NCBI GenBank assembly: GCA_040902105.1
Contig: JBBDXW010000075.1
Location: 62,001-126,000, forward strand
DNA: 64,000 nucleotides
Direction: 5' to 3'
DNA from: IDS-8 sp040902105
GTDB lineage: Bacteria; Pseudomonadota; Gammaproteobacteria; Steroidobacterales; Woeseiaceae
The notes beneath the pieces were generated by a model. The model saw nothing but the letters and a program-made list of their open reading frames with translations. It was not told the origin of the DNA and searched no databases. The translations under genes were made by a program, and so were the position numbers. Numbering within the stretch: the stretch's first letter is position 1; each line of letters begins with the position of its first letter. Below, one piece after another: positions 50,804 through 59,247 of this stretch.

Positions 50804-51219
50804 AGAAATCCCGTGGCCGGCACGCCCGGCCTGCGCGACAGAAAATGTTGCTCTTCTACCCCACAAACCCCCGGTTATCGGTCGCAGAGCCACGAAATTA
50901 ACGCCCCTGTTCAGACCGGCAACCCGGCCTGGTCGGCGTTTCTTTCATTCTGGTTCAATCGCTGTGGTTAAGAAAACCGTCGTAAACTGCGGTTTTGCAA
51001 GAAAGTTACCATATACCGGCGACGGCGCGCCAGTCGCTTTCGCGGCCCGCTACTCCCGGCCCCGGCAGCCGATACGCCGACGGCGGCCAGGGAAACTCTG
51101 CACAAGGTTGATGCAAGCACCTGTAGGAGCCCGCCTCGCGGGCGACCCATCCGCTTCGCCAGTGGCCGCGCAGGTCGCCCGCAATGGCGGGCTCCTACAG
51201 TGACTTGTGCAGAGATTTC
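50804..51219. other. Intergenic region upstream of the subtilase gene
   Basis: 416 bp between the subtilase start and the stop of the truncated ORF. Apart from the REP pair at 51121-51200 nothing codes convincingly. The promoter of the subtilase should lie in 50804-51000, where the sequence is locally AT-rich, but no confident -35/-10 pair could be assigned. Confidence 0.55.
51121..51200. repeat. REP doublet (BIME-like inverted pair)
   Basis: CTGTAGGAGCCCGCC... (51121-51147) and its inverted copy ending ...GGCGGGCTCCTACAG (51173-51200) flank a 25-bp centre. Each 27-bp unit has an internal GCCCGC/GCGGGC hairpin. The layout and the GTAGGAGCCCGC head match REP elements mobilised by RAYT transposases in Pseudomonas- and Xanthomonas-like genomes. 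No RAYT gene is in the window. Confidence 0.88.
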
Positions 51220-51633
51220 CTAGTGTGCCTGACCGTCGAATGAGTCGCATGACACCCGGGAATGCCAGTTGACGAACGTGCCGAGCGGGTTGTCCTTCCA
51301 TGCCCAGACATGCAGCGTATAAAACGCCGGCAGACCGAAGCGGTTGGGGCTCTCGAAAAGGTGCATGAGCTGCCCAATGAGCTCCGGCGCGGCTTCGTGG
51401 GTCGCATGCCAGTCTTCAGCGAACACCAGGTAGTCGGCGCCGATCAGGCGCCGGCCTCCGTTCGGCCGCGGCTCGTAAAGGATGATCTCCGGGCGCGTCG
51501 GTTCCAGCATGCCGTCACCCACCAGAGCCATGTTCACGTAGTGCAGGCCCATCGCTCCCACATCAGGTCCGCTGACGCAGCCGAAAGCAAGCTGGTAACC
51601 TTCCGCTTCGGCCATCGTCACGTCCTTGAGCAA
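51220..51633 (-). CDS. Conserved hypothetical protein, probably N-terminally truncated
   Basis: 137 aa from TTG 51633. It reads like the C-terminal three quarters of a family with phrases such as VAEAEGY, SGPDVGAMGLHYVN, PEIILYEPRPNGGRRLIGADYLV and FGLPAFYTLHVWAWKDNPLGTFVNWHSRVSC, which I recall from exported proteins with a signal peptide and about 30-50 more N-terminal residues. Here the in-frame sequence upstream (HAGFNVQSNVAPSELL) reaches a stop after 21 codons with no ATG, GTG or signal peptide. It lies 70 bp behind hemF, so it may be a decaying fragment or be read through from hemF. Function unknown. Confidence 0.5.
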   Translation of the reverse strand: MLKDVTMAEAEGYQLAFGCVSGPDVGAMGLHYVNMALVGDGMLEPTRPEIILYEPRPNGGRRLIGADYLVFAEDWHATHEAAPELIGQLMHLFESPNRFGLPAFYTLHVWAWKDNPLGTFVNWHSRVSCDSFDGQAH

Positions 51634-51703
51634 CTCTGACGGTGCGACGTTGGACTGAACGTTGAAACCGGCGTGGGATTTTGCGCAGGAGTAGGGTTAC
51701 GCT

Positions 51704-52636
51704 TTATTGCGACGGGTCATTGAGCCAGTCGCGCGGGCGAAGATAGTCCGTGTACAGGCGCTCTTCCACGGAACCGGGTTCCGGCTGCCAGTTGTATTCC
51801 CAGCGTACGCGTGGCGGCAGGGACATCAGGATGGATTCCGTGCGGCCGCCCGACTGCAGTCCGAACAAGGTGCCGCGGTCGTAAAGCAGGTTGAACTCGA
51901 CGTAGCGTCCGCGCCGGTACAACTGGAATTCGCGTTCCCTCTCTCCGTAAGGTTCTGCTTTGCGCGCTTCGACAATGGGTAAATAGGCTGGCAGAAACCT
52001 GTCACCAATCGCTCGGGTGAACTCGAACGATCGCTCGAACCCGAATTCGTTCAGGTCGTCAAAGAAAAGCCCTCCGATGCCCCGGGTTTCATTGCGGTGC
52101 TGCAAATAGAAATAGTCGTCACACCACTTTTTACATCGAGCGTAAACTCCGTCGCCAAACGGCGCACAGGCTTCCTGCGCCTGCCGATGCCAGTGCAACA
52201 CGTCCTGGTGCACCGGATAGTACGGTGTCAGGTCGAAGCCGCCGCCGAACCACCAGACCGGCTGGCTCTTGCCGCCCTCGGTCGAAAAAAAGCGGAAATT
52301 GGCGTGCGCAGTCGGTACATGCGGATTCCTGGGATGCAGCACCAGCGACACGCCCATCGCCTGGAATGCCTGCCCGGCAAGTTCCGGTCGCGAGCGGGTG
52401 GCGCTTGACGGCAGTTCGTTGCCCAGAACATGCGAAAAACCGACACCCGCCTGCTCGAAGACCGCGCCGCCGGCCAGCACGCGACTTTCGCCGCCACCGC
52501 CTTCTTTCCGTTCCCAGAGGTCGACCGCAAAGGTCCGTTCTCCGCCGTCCAGGTTCTCGATCGCAGCGGCGACTCGGCTTTGCAGCGACCGGAGCCAGGT
52601 AACGACTCGTTGCACGGAAGGTTCGCTGTTGCTCAT
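51704..52636 (-). CDS. hemF: Oxygen-dependent coproporphyrinogen III oxidase
   Basis: 310 aa, as expected for HemF. Conserved blocks: VFEQAGVGFSHVLG, HPRNPHVPTAHANFRFF, WWFGGGFDLTPYYP, HRNETRGIGGLFFDDLNE and EFNLLYDRGTLFGLQSGGRTESILMSLPP. It oxidatively decarboxylates two propionates of coproporphyrinogen III to vinyls in aerobic haem synthesis. The ATG at 52636 (MSNSEPSVQRVVTWLRSLQ) follows the tsaC stop by 14 bp, so both share one transcript, as in many gammaproteobacteria. Confidence 0.97.
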   Translation of the reverse strand: MSNSEPSVQRVVTWLRSLQSRVAAAIENLDGGERTFAVDLWERKEGGGGESRVLAGGAVFEQAGVGFSHVLGNELPSSATRSRPELAGQAFQAMGVSLVLHPRNPHVPTAHANFRFFSTEGGKSQPVWWFGGGFDLTPYYPVHQDVLHWHRQAQEACAPFGDGVYARCKKWCDDYFYLQHRNETRGIGGLFFDDLNEFGFERSFEFTRAIGDRFLPAYLPIVEARKAEPYGEREREFQLYRRGRYVEFNLLYDRGTLFGLQSGGRTESILMSLPPRVRWEYNWQPEPGSVEERLYTDYLRPRDWLNDPSQ

Positions 52637-52650
52637 AAGTATCCGGGTCG

Positions 52651-53208
52651 TTATTCGGCCGGCCGCAGAACCGTGCCGCTTGCGAAGTCGCGGATCTCCG
52701 ACGCGCCTCCGGCCGGCCCGCATTCGCCCGGCACAATGTAGTCTACTAAAGGACCGAATGTGCGGCGAAGGACGAAGCTGTTTCGAGCCGGTGCTTGTCC
52801 GGCAATGTTGGCGCTGGTGGACACAAGTGCGGAGCCAGTCGCATTGCAAAGTGCGGCCGCCACCGGATGCGCGGTTATTCGCACCGCGACGCCCGTATGC
52901 TTCCCACGAATCCAGGGCGGTGTCGACGCGGTCGCCGGCAGCACCCAGGTGACCGGGTGCTCCGGGCTGCTGTCGAGATGCACGTCGCCCTCCGGCAAGA
53001 CAGCGTAGCGTTCAAGTTGCGTCGGATCGGCAGCAATCAGGATCAGTCCCATCGACGGATCGCGTTTCTTGGCCGCGAATATGCGCCTTGCCGCTTCCTC
53101 AATGTCCGGCACGCAGCCGAGGCCGAACACGCCCTCGGTGGGATACGCGACGACACCGCCTCGTTGCAGGATTCGCGCGGCCTTATGTACGGGAACTGAC
53201 AGCGCCAT
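52651..53208 (-). CDS. tsaC: Threonylcarbamoyl-AMP synthase (Sua5/YrdC/TsaC family)
   Basis: 185 aa, the single-domain TsaC length. Characteristic blocks: RGGVVAYPTEGVFGLGC with nucleotide and threonine contacts, KKRDPSMGLILIAAD, PVTWVLPA and ALVSTSANIAGQAP. It makes threonylcarbamoyl-AMP from Thr, bicarbonate and ATP, the first step of the t6A37 modification of ANN-decoding tRNAs. It sits between topA and hemF in a conserved order; 81 bp separates it from topA upstream. Confidence 0.95.
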   Translation of the reverse strand: MALSVPVHKAARILQRGGVVAYPTEGVFGLGCVPDIEEAARRIFAAKKRDPSMGLILIAADPTQLERYAVLPEGDVHLDSSPEHPVTWVLPATASTPPWIRGKHTGVAVRITAHPVAAALCNATGSALVSTSANIAGQAPARNSFVLRRTFGPLVDYIVPGECGPAGGASEIRDFASGTVLRPAE

Positions 53209-53289
53209 GGAAGATGGACTATGGACGATGGAGTATGGGACACGACACGAGGGAGGATGAAGTCCGGTACGGGCTGCGGCGTCCCATTC

Positions 53290-55785
53290 TCAAGTACTGT
53301 CGGTATCGCCGCCGCTCTTCCGGACCGCCTTCTTCTTTGCTTCCTTCTTTTTCCTTGCGGCCTTTTTCTTTACGGTGCTTTTCGCGGCCGCTTTTTTCCT
53401 TGCGGCTTTTTTCTCCGTAACTTTTTCAGTGGCAGACGTCACGGCCGTACCGTTACCGGCTGCCGCCTTTTTCTTGCCACGTCGGCCACGGGCCGGCGCC
53501 GAGGCGAGCAGCTCCTTGCATTCCTCGAGCGTCAGCGTTGTGGGTTCCCGGTCTTTGGGCACCCGGGCATTCTTGCTCTTGTCGGTAATATACGGTCCGT
53601 AACGCCCGTGCAGGACCTGAATACCTTCGTCCACGAAATCCCGGATCAATCGGTTCGCATCGGCGATCCTTTTCTCCTCGATGAGCTCGAGCGCCCGGGG
53701 CAACTGTATGGTGTAAGGATCGTCGTCGTCGCCACGTATGGAGACGAACTTGTCGCCGTAGCGTATGTACGGACCGAAGCGCCCGACGCTCGCGATGACC
53801 GGTAAGCCTTCCTCGGTTTCGCCAAGCTTGCGGGGCAGCTTGAACAGTTCGAGGGCCTCTGCCTGCGTGATGTCGTTCATCTTCTGTCCGGGACGCAGGC
53901 CGGCAAACTTCGGCTTTTCTTCGTCGTCCTTGGTGCCGATCTGCACGAACGGCCCGTAGCGCCCCATGCGCACGGACATTGGTTTGCCGCTTTTCGGGTC
54001 GACGCCGAGATCGCGCGCTTGCGCAACCTGCTCGCGCGTTACGCTCTGTTCCTTGTCGATGACGAGATCCGAAAACGGCCTCCAGAAACGCTCCAATAAC
54101 GGCACCAGGTCTTGCTCGCCGAGCGATATGGCGTCAAGGTCATCTTCGAGCCGCGCAGTGAAGTCGTAGTCGACATACTGAGTGAAGTGTTCGGTCAGGA
54201 ACCCGTTGACGATGCGCCCGATATCCGTGGGAATGAAACGCTTGCCGTCCATCTCCACGTATTCGCGATTCTTCAGCGTTACGATGATGCTCGCATACGT
54301 CGAGGGCCGGCCGATGCCGTACTCTTCGAGCGTCTTGACGAGACTTGCTTCCGTAAAGCGCGGCGGAGGTTCGGTGAAATGCTGCTCCGGCCTGAGCTTA
54401 TCGAGCGCGATGACATCACCTTCATTCACTTCGGGCAGCAGGCGGTCGCCTTCATCGACGTTGTTATCGTCTCTGCCTTCCTGGTAGACCGCGATGAATC
54501 CCGGCTCCACCAGCACCGAACCATTTGCGCGGAAACGATGTCCGCTGTCGCTGTCCGGCCCGGCCGAGAACTCCAGCGTTACCGTATCGAACACTGCCGG
54601 CACCATCTGGGAGGCCATGGTCCTTTGCCAGATCAAGGCGTAAAGCCTGAGCTGATCTGCATCGAGCTTCCCCTGCAGCGACTCCGGGGTACGTGCCGCG
54701 GAAGTCGGTCGAATCGCCTCGTGCGCTTCCTGTGCGTTCTTCGACTTGTTCTTGTATTCGGGTGGCGCGTCAGGAACGTTTTCCTTTCCGTACCGTTCGC
54801 GGATGACTTCGCGGATTTCGTCGATCGCAATCGAAGCCAGTGTGACCGAGTCCGTGCGCATATAACTTATGAGGCCGACGTTGTCTTCACCCGGCAGTTC
54901 GATGCCCTCGTACAGGCGTTGGGCAACGCGCATCGTGCGCTGGGTATTGAAGCCGAGTTTGCGTGATGCCTCCTGCTGCAACGTCGACGTCGTAAATGGT
55001 GCGGCCGGATTGCGCCGACGCTTTTTCTTGTCGACACTGATCGTCGTCAGTTTGCCGTCGGCTGCGGCCAGAATGGTTCTTTCGACTTCCCGCGCCTTCT
55101 CTTCGTCGCCGAAACTGAACTGCTCGACCTTTTCGCCGCGGTAGCGCACGAGCCTGGAGACGAACGGCTGCCCGCCCTTGCTGACATCGGCTTCGATCGA
55201 CCAGTACTCCCGTGCTTCGAATGCCTCGATCTCGAGCTCGCGCTCGACGATCATGCGCAAAGCCGGGCTCTGCACGCGTCCGGCCGAAAGACCACGCTGC
55301 ACTTTTTTCCAGAGGAGCGGTGACAGGTTGAATCCAACCAGGTAATCGAGGGCGCGGCGCGCCTGCTGCGCGCTGACGAGGTCGTCGGAAATGTCCCGTG
55401 GATGTGCAATCGCTTCCCGGATGGCGTTCTTCGTGATTTCGTGAAAAACCACGCGATAAACTGCCTTGCCGTTCAGCGCCTTCTTTTCCTTCAGCAACTC
55501 GGTCAGATGCCAGGAGATTGCTTCGCCTTCCCTGTCGGGGTCAGTCGCAAGATAAAGCGCATCCGAATGTTTAAGCGCGCGGACAATCGCGTTGACGTGC
55601 TTTTCGTTCTTGTCGATGATCTGGTACTTCATCGCAAAGCCGTTTTCAGGATCGACCGCGCCTTCCTTCGGCACGAGATCGCGCACGTGGCCGTACGATG
55701 CAAGGACTTCGAAGCCCTCGCCCAGGTATTTACTTATCGTCTTGGCCTTCGCCGGCGACTCGACAATAACGAGGTTTCTGGACAT
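53290..55785 (-). CDS. topA: DNA topoisomerase I
   Basis: 831 aa type IA topoisomerase. Toprim: NLVIVESPAKAKTISKYLG with the general-base Glu, and LATDPDREGEAISWHL with the DxD pair. The catalytic Tyr is in VGLISYMRTDSV. Instead of the three Cys4 zinc ribbons of E. coli TopA, the C-terminus has repeats of the zinc-free type (VRMGRYGPFVQIG, ASVGRFGPYIRYGDKFVS, VLHGRYGPYITDK) and ends in a Lys/Ala-rich tail of about 45 residues (KKKAARKKKEAKKKA), as in actinobacterial enzymes. It relaxes negative supercoils. The ATG at 55785 is certain (MSRNLVIVESPAKA). Confidence 0.97.
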   Translation of the reverse strand: MSRNLVIVESPAKAKTISKYLGEGFEVLASYGHVRDLVPKEGAVDPENGFAMKYQIIDKNEKHVNAIVRALKHSDALYLATDPDREGEAISWHLTELLKEKKALNGKAVYRVVFHEITKNAIREAIAHPRDISDDLVSAQQARRALDYLVGFNLSPLLWKKVQRGLSAGRVQSPALRMIVERELEIEAFEAREYWSIEADVSKGGQPFVSRLVRYRGEKVEQFSFGDEEKAREVERTILAAADGKLTTISVDKKKRRRNPAAPFTTSTLQQEASRKLGFNTQRTMRVAQRLYEGIELPGEDNVGLISYMRTDSVTLASIAIDEIREVIRERYGKENVPDAPPEYKNKSKNAQEAHEAIRPTSAARTPESLQGKLDADQLRLYALIWQRTMASQMVPAVFDTVTLEFSAGPDSDSGHRFRANGSVLVEPGFIAVYQEGRDDNNVDEGDRLLPEVNEGDVIALDKLRPEQHFTEPPPRFTEASLVKTLEEYGIGRPSTYASIIVTLKNREYVEMDGKRFIPTDIGRIVNGFLTEHFTQYVDYDFTARLEDDLDAISLGEQDLVPLLERFWRPFSDLVIDKEQSVTREQVAQARDLGVDPKSGKPMSVRMGRYGPFVQIGTKDDEEKPKFAGLRPGQKMNDITQAEALELFKLPRKLGETEEGLPVIASVGRFGPYIRYGDKFVSIRGDDDDPYTIQLPRALELIEEKRIADANRLIRDFVDEGIQVLHGRYGPYITDKSKNARVPKDREPTTLTLEECKELLASAPARGRRGKKKAAAGNGTAVTSATEKVTEKKAARKKAAAKSTVKKKAARKKKEAKKKAVRKSGGDTDST

Positions 55786-56100
55786 TCTTCCGGAGCATCC
55801 CGGGCAACTGAAAGCGCCCGCATCGTGAAACGGTGGACTGTGGGGCGGTTGAAATACATGCTTGCCGGCGAGCTGTCAAGGCACGACTGGTCGGCAATTC
55901 GCGGCAAAAGCCGGAAATAGCAGGCGTTGCAGACCGTACGAAAAAGATTTCAGCTGAGACGGGACAGGGAAAAGCGCGCCGTATCGCGCAATTCGGTCAT
56001 CCGTTGTTGGAGGCCGCGAGAGCCGGCGATCCCCGCATCGGTCATTCGACCGGTTTTACGGGCTCCAACGGAGTTTCACTCGCCGTTACGGGCGCCGTGC
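55786..56100. other. Intergenic region between topA and smg
   Basis: 315 bp without a supportable gene. The right part carries a REP-like element; the left part next to topA presumably holds the topA promoter, but no clear -35/-10 pair stands out. Short open frames here have no ribosome sites. Confidence 0.55.
56001..56072. repeat. REP-like element
   Basis: CCGTTGTTGGAGGCC (56001-56015) is an imperfect inverted copy of GGGCTCCAACGG (56061-56072). The right half GGTTTTACGGGCTCCAAC closely matches the REP-like arm at 47495 (GTTTTCACGGGCTCCAAC). An inner CCGGCGATCC...GGTCATTCGACCGG stretch can also fold. Confidence 0.55.
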
Positions 56101-56577
56101 TCAATGCAGCGCCCCGCCGCTTTCGTCAAACACCAGGTCTTCCATGCGCGCATACGCCAGTTCCTGGCCGGGCTGGCTGAACAACACCATCAACACCACC
56201 CACTTGATCTGTTCGACGTCGATGTCCGGCGTCTCCAGCGCGAGAAGCCTGTCGATCAGGATCTCACGCTGCGGCGCTGACAGAATGCCGATCTGCTCGA
56301 GATAGGTGATGAAGCCGCGACAGCCGACATCGAGTCGCTCGTGTTCCATTTCGTTGTAGATACGGGTGCCGTGGCCCAGCTGGGGACTGTAAGTGAGGCC
56401 GTCCTGATTCTCGGCAAGGCCGTCGAGCCAGTCCAGGGCGCGATCTATTTCACCGTCGGCGAAGCCGGCTCTCGAAAGTTCGTCCCGAAGTTCGTTCTGA
56501 TCCGGTTCAGGCTCTTCTTCGGCGTCGATGTATGTCTCAAAAAGATACATCAGCACGTCGAGCACGTTCTCTTTCAT
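56101..56577 (-). CDS. smg: DUF494 family protein Smg
   Basis: 158 aa, matching the Smg/DUF494 family: it starts MKENVLDVLMYLFETYIDAEEE and has the central ITYLEQIGILSAPQREILIDRLLALE and the end QIKWVVLMVLFSQPGQE. The protein is acidic and mostly helical. Its function is not established, but the gene follows dprA in most gammaproteobacteria, as here. It overlaps the dprA 3' end by 41 bp in another frame, so translation is probably coupled. Confidence 0.93.
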   Translation of the reverse strand: MKENVLDVLMYLFETYIDAEEEPEPDQNELRDELSRAGFADGEIDRALDWLDGLAENQDGLTYSPQLGHGTRIYNEMEHERLDVGCRGFITYLEQIGILSAPQREILIDRLLALETPDIDVEQIKWVVLMVLFSQPGQELAYARMEDLVFDESGGALH

Positions 56578-57724
56578 GCCTGGAGCTACTCCCTATTCTT
56601 GCGTACTGGCCGCTGTTCAGAGCTTCAATCTCGCCCTCAAGCTCCAGGATCAGAAGCATGGAGGAAACCTGGCCGATCGTCAAACCGGATTGGCTCGCAA
56701 GCTCGTCGACCGTTGCAGGGTCGTGGCCGAGCGCGGAAATGAGCTTCTCGTATTCCGCGTCATGCTGTGGTGGGGCCTGCTCTCGCGACGCAGGCAGCGG
56801 TGATGTCGCTTGCGTATTTTGCATAAGATGAGCGACCAGCGGCCCGAGTTCGCTGACGATATCGTCCGCGCTTTCCACCAGTTTTGCGCCCTGACGGATA
56901 AGCTGGTGACAGCCGCGCGACAGTGCATTATGTATCGAACCCGGAATCGCAAATACCTCGCGCCCCTGCTCGGCTGCGAGTCGGGCGGTGATCAGAGAGC
57001 CGCTGCGTTTCGCCGCTTCCACCACGAGAGTGCCGAGGCAGAGACCGCTGATCAGTCTGTTGCGTTCCGGAAAGTGCTCCCGGCGCGGATGACTCCCGAG
57101 CGGATACTCCGAGACCAGCGCTCCCTGGTCTGCGATGCGATGCGCCAGTTCGTGATTCGCGGCAGGATAGACCCTGTCGATGCCATGGCCCAGGACCGCG
57201 ACCGTCCTGGCATTGGCATCGAGCGCTGCTTTATGTGCTGCGGTATCGATGCCCTGCGCCAGCCCGCTTACGATGCAGAAACCCGTGCGGCCCAGGTGTC
57301 TCGCGAATTGCCAGGCATTCAGCACGCCACCGCGGGTGGGATTGCGGCTGCCGACAATCGCCAGCGCCGGCAGATGCAGTGCCTCCCGGTTGCCGCGAAC
57401 ATACAGAAGTGCCGGAGCGTCCGTCAGCTGCCGAAACAGTTCCGGCCAGAAATCCGACTGCGGATGGATGATGTGATTGTCGCTCGATGCGACCCAGGCA
57501 AGATCCTTCGCGATCGCCGCTTCATCCGGATTTGCCAGCGCATCCTGCGCCGCTTGACTCAAGCCGGTTTTCCGCAACTGGCGGCCTTTCAACGCGACGA
57601 TACGTTCGGCGCCTCCGTACTGGTCGAGCAACTCCCGCAACGCGTCGGCGCCTGGGCGCGCTTTGGCAAGGACAAACCAGGCCCTGTCGGAATTGCGCTC
57701 CGAATCGCTCATGGAATTGCCCAT
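56537..57724 (-). CDS. dprA: DNA processing protein DprA (Smf)
   Basis: 395 aa. The Rossmann-like DprA core carries ALAIVGSRNPTRGG, FCIVSGLAQGIDTAAHKAAL, VAVLGHGIDRVYPAAN, SEYPLGSHPRREHFPERNRLISGL and VVEAAKRSGSLITARLAAEQGREVFAIPGS. The N-terminal helices form a SAM-like domain, and the C-terminus (residues about 310-370) a winged helix (ATVDELASQSGLTIGQVSSMLLILELEGEIE). It loads RecA on incoming single-stranded DNA during transformation. Two starts are possible, 57724 and 57712 (MSDSE). A terminator separates it from the LysM gene upstream, so it probably has its own promoter in the 81-bp gap. Confidence 0.95.
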   Translation of the reverse strand: MGNSMSDSERNSDRAWFVLAKARPGADALRELLDQYGGAERIVALKGRQLRKTGLSQAAQDALANPDEAAIAKDLAWVASSDNHIIHPQSDFWPELFRQLTDAPALLYVRGNREALHLPALAIVGSRNPTRGGVLNAWQFARHLGRTGFCIVSGLAQGIDTAAHKAALDANARTVAVLGHGIDRVYPAANHELAHRIADQGALVSEYPLGSHPRREHFPERNRLISGLCLGTLVVEAAKRSGSLITARLAAEQGREVFAIPGSIHNALSRGCHQLIRQGAKLVESADDIVSELGPLVAHLMQNTQATSPLPASREQAPPQHDAEYEKLISALGHDPATVDELASQSGLTIGQVSSMLLILELEGEIEALNSGQYARIGSSSRHERERARRADVSF

Positions 57725-57751
57725 GAGGCGAGCGCGCGGTAACGATGCAGC

Positions 57752-57792
57752 AAAGAAAAAGGGCCGGCATCCGTTCGCGGACGCCGGCCCTT
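57752..57792 (-). terminator. Rho-independent terminator after the LysM gene
   Basis: Read leftwards: GGGCCGGCGTCCG, loop CGAA, CGGATGCCGGCCC, then TTTTTCTTTG. A 13-bp GC-rich stem with one mismatch and a T tract begins 14 bp after the LysM stop codon. It lies before dprA. Confidence 0.85.
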
Positions 57793-57805
57793 GTCTGTAA
57801 GTGTG

Positions 57806-59026
57806 TCAGCGCGGGTTGCGCACGGCGTCGAGCACGTGAATGTCGCTCGTTGCCTCCATGACAAGTCCGTAGCCAATGCGGTCATATACTTTAAATACCA
57901 TGACTGTACCGGCTTCTTCATCCGGGAGCTTTACTTTCTCGCCGCGAAACATCGAGCCGCCGGCAAAACGATCCTTGACCACTTCGCCTTCCTGGAACAC
58001 CGTCAATACGTCGCCCGGGGCCAGTCCGTCGCGAGCGCCGCGATTCAGCACCACGGTCTGATACTGGCCGATCAGGGATACACCATCTACAACCGAAATG
58101 ATGCGTCCATCAATCTCGGTATCCGGCGATTTCGGGAAGAAATTGAGCGGTATGTCCACCGTTTCGGGCAACAGCCGGTCGCCGCGCAGCGCTTCGCGGT
58201 TGGTCTCGGTCAGTGCGACCGTTGCCGGATCGCCGCCGCGCGACAGCGCGCCTTCGCCGACATAAATGCCCTGGTAGCCGACGACGTCGTTGTCGTCCGG
58301 GTCGACCAGCTCGTCGCCGACATGCACCAGGCTGTAACGCGTGCCGGGCTCCGCCGGATCGCCGCCCCGAACGTAGATGTCGTTACCGGCCGCCGCGATC
58401 AGGTGATTTTCCCGGACCGCGAGAACGTACGGCAGCCCTTCGATCTGGTTCTTCTCGAGGACCAGGCCTTTCGAGAGAAAGGCCGCGATCTGCTCGTACG
58501 GAATGCTCTGCACCGACTCGTCCAGCGGCGTCACTCTCGCTTGCGGCGAGAGGCGGTATGACGAGCCGCGAACGGCCATGATCCTCGTCTCTCCGTCGAT
58601 CGTCACGAGTGCCAGCACGTCGCCCGGGTAAATCAGATGCGGGTTCGCGATCTCGGGGTTGACATGCCAGATTTCGGGCCAATACCAGGGATCCCGAAGA
58701 AAGGTCGAGGCAATGTCCCACAGCGTGTCGCCGACCTGGACCACGTATTCGTCCGGATGACCTTCTGCGAGCGGAACGCGGGTGCCGCTCTGCTCGACGA
58801 CCTGCGGTCGATACGCCGGCTCGGTGGTCGAGCGGCTCGAGGCGCCGGGATCGATGGACGAGGAGTCGCTAACCGTGCCGGCCGATCGTGTCACCGAGGC
58901 CGGCTGCCGTGTCGCTTGCTCGTCGTCGTTCACAAACGGGTTCAGGGAGCATGCAGCCAACGGCATGGCCAGCGCGATAACGGCCAGTCGGCGACTGAAC
59001 GTCAGGCTGTTTTTGTCTGGGAACAT
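57806..59026 (-). CDS. LysM peptidoglycan-binding lipoprotein
   Basis: 406 aa. ATG 59026 gives a lipoprotein signal (LAVIALAMPLAAC, lipobox LAAC). After a Ser/Thr/Arg-rich linker, one LysM domain occupies about residues 95-145: EYVVQVGDTLWDIASTFLRDPWYWPEIWHVNPEIANPHLIYPGDVL. The remaining 260 residues are beta-rich and family-specific (LSPQARVTPLDESVQSIPYEQIAAFL...). This gene lies between def and dprA in many gammaproteobacteria; the protein probably binds the cell wall from the outer or inner membrane. Divergent from def with 221 bp between starts; followed by a strong terminator. Confidence 0.92.
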   Translation of the reverse strand: MFPDKNSLTFSRRLAVIALAMPLAACSLNPFVNDDEQATRQPASVTRSAGTVSDSSSIDPGASSRSTTEPAYRPQVVEQSGTRVPLAEGHPDEYVVQVGDTLWDIASTFLRDPWYWPEIWHVNPEIANPHLIYPGDVLALVTIDGETRIMAVRGSSYRLSPQARVTPLDESVQSIPYEQIAAFLSKGLVLEKNQIEGLPYVLAVRENHLIAAAGNDIYVRGGDPAEPGTRYSLVHVGDELVDPDDNDVVGYQGIYVGEGALSRGGDPATVALTETNREALRGDRLLPETVDIPLNFFPKSPDTEIDGRIISVVDGVSLIGQYQTVVLNRGARDGLAPGDVLTVFQEGEVVKDRFAGGSMFRGEKVKLPDEEAGTVMVFKVYDRIGYGLVMEATSDIHVLDAVRNPR

Positions 59027-59076
59027 AATTCGCGGTTGCTCCGTCAAAGTGGTCAGGCCTGCCATCGGGCGGGCAT

Positions 59077-59085
59077 TGTTATAAT
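59077..59085 (+). promoter_or_regulatory. Extended -10 promoter element for def-fmt-rsmB
   Basis: TGT-TATAAT: a perfect -10 hexamer (59080-59085) with the TGn extension, in the 221-bp space between the divergent LysM and def starts. No good -35 is seen 17 bp upstream, which is common for extended -10 promoters. It would give a leader of about 155 nt before def. Confidence 0.4.
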
Positions 59086-59247
59086 ATGTCGTCTTGAGAC
59101 CGCCCGGGCTGCCAAACACGTCACAGTTCCGCTCCGCGGACGGGTCTGACAGCTTCACAACAAGCGGCATTGTCCGCCATCTTATTCAATAAAGTCAAAA
59201 ATTTAGCTGGATTTTATAGCAAGTCACGCGAGTTTATCTTCAGACTT

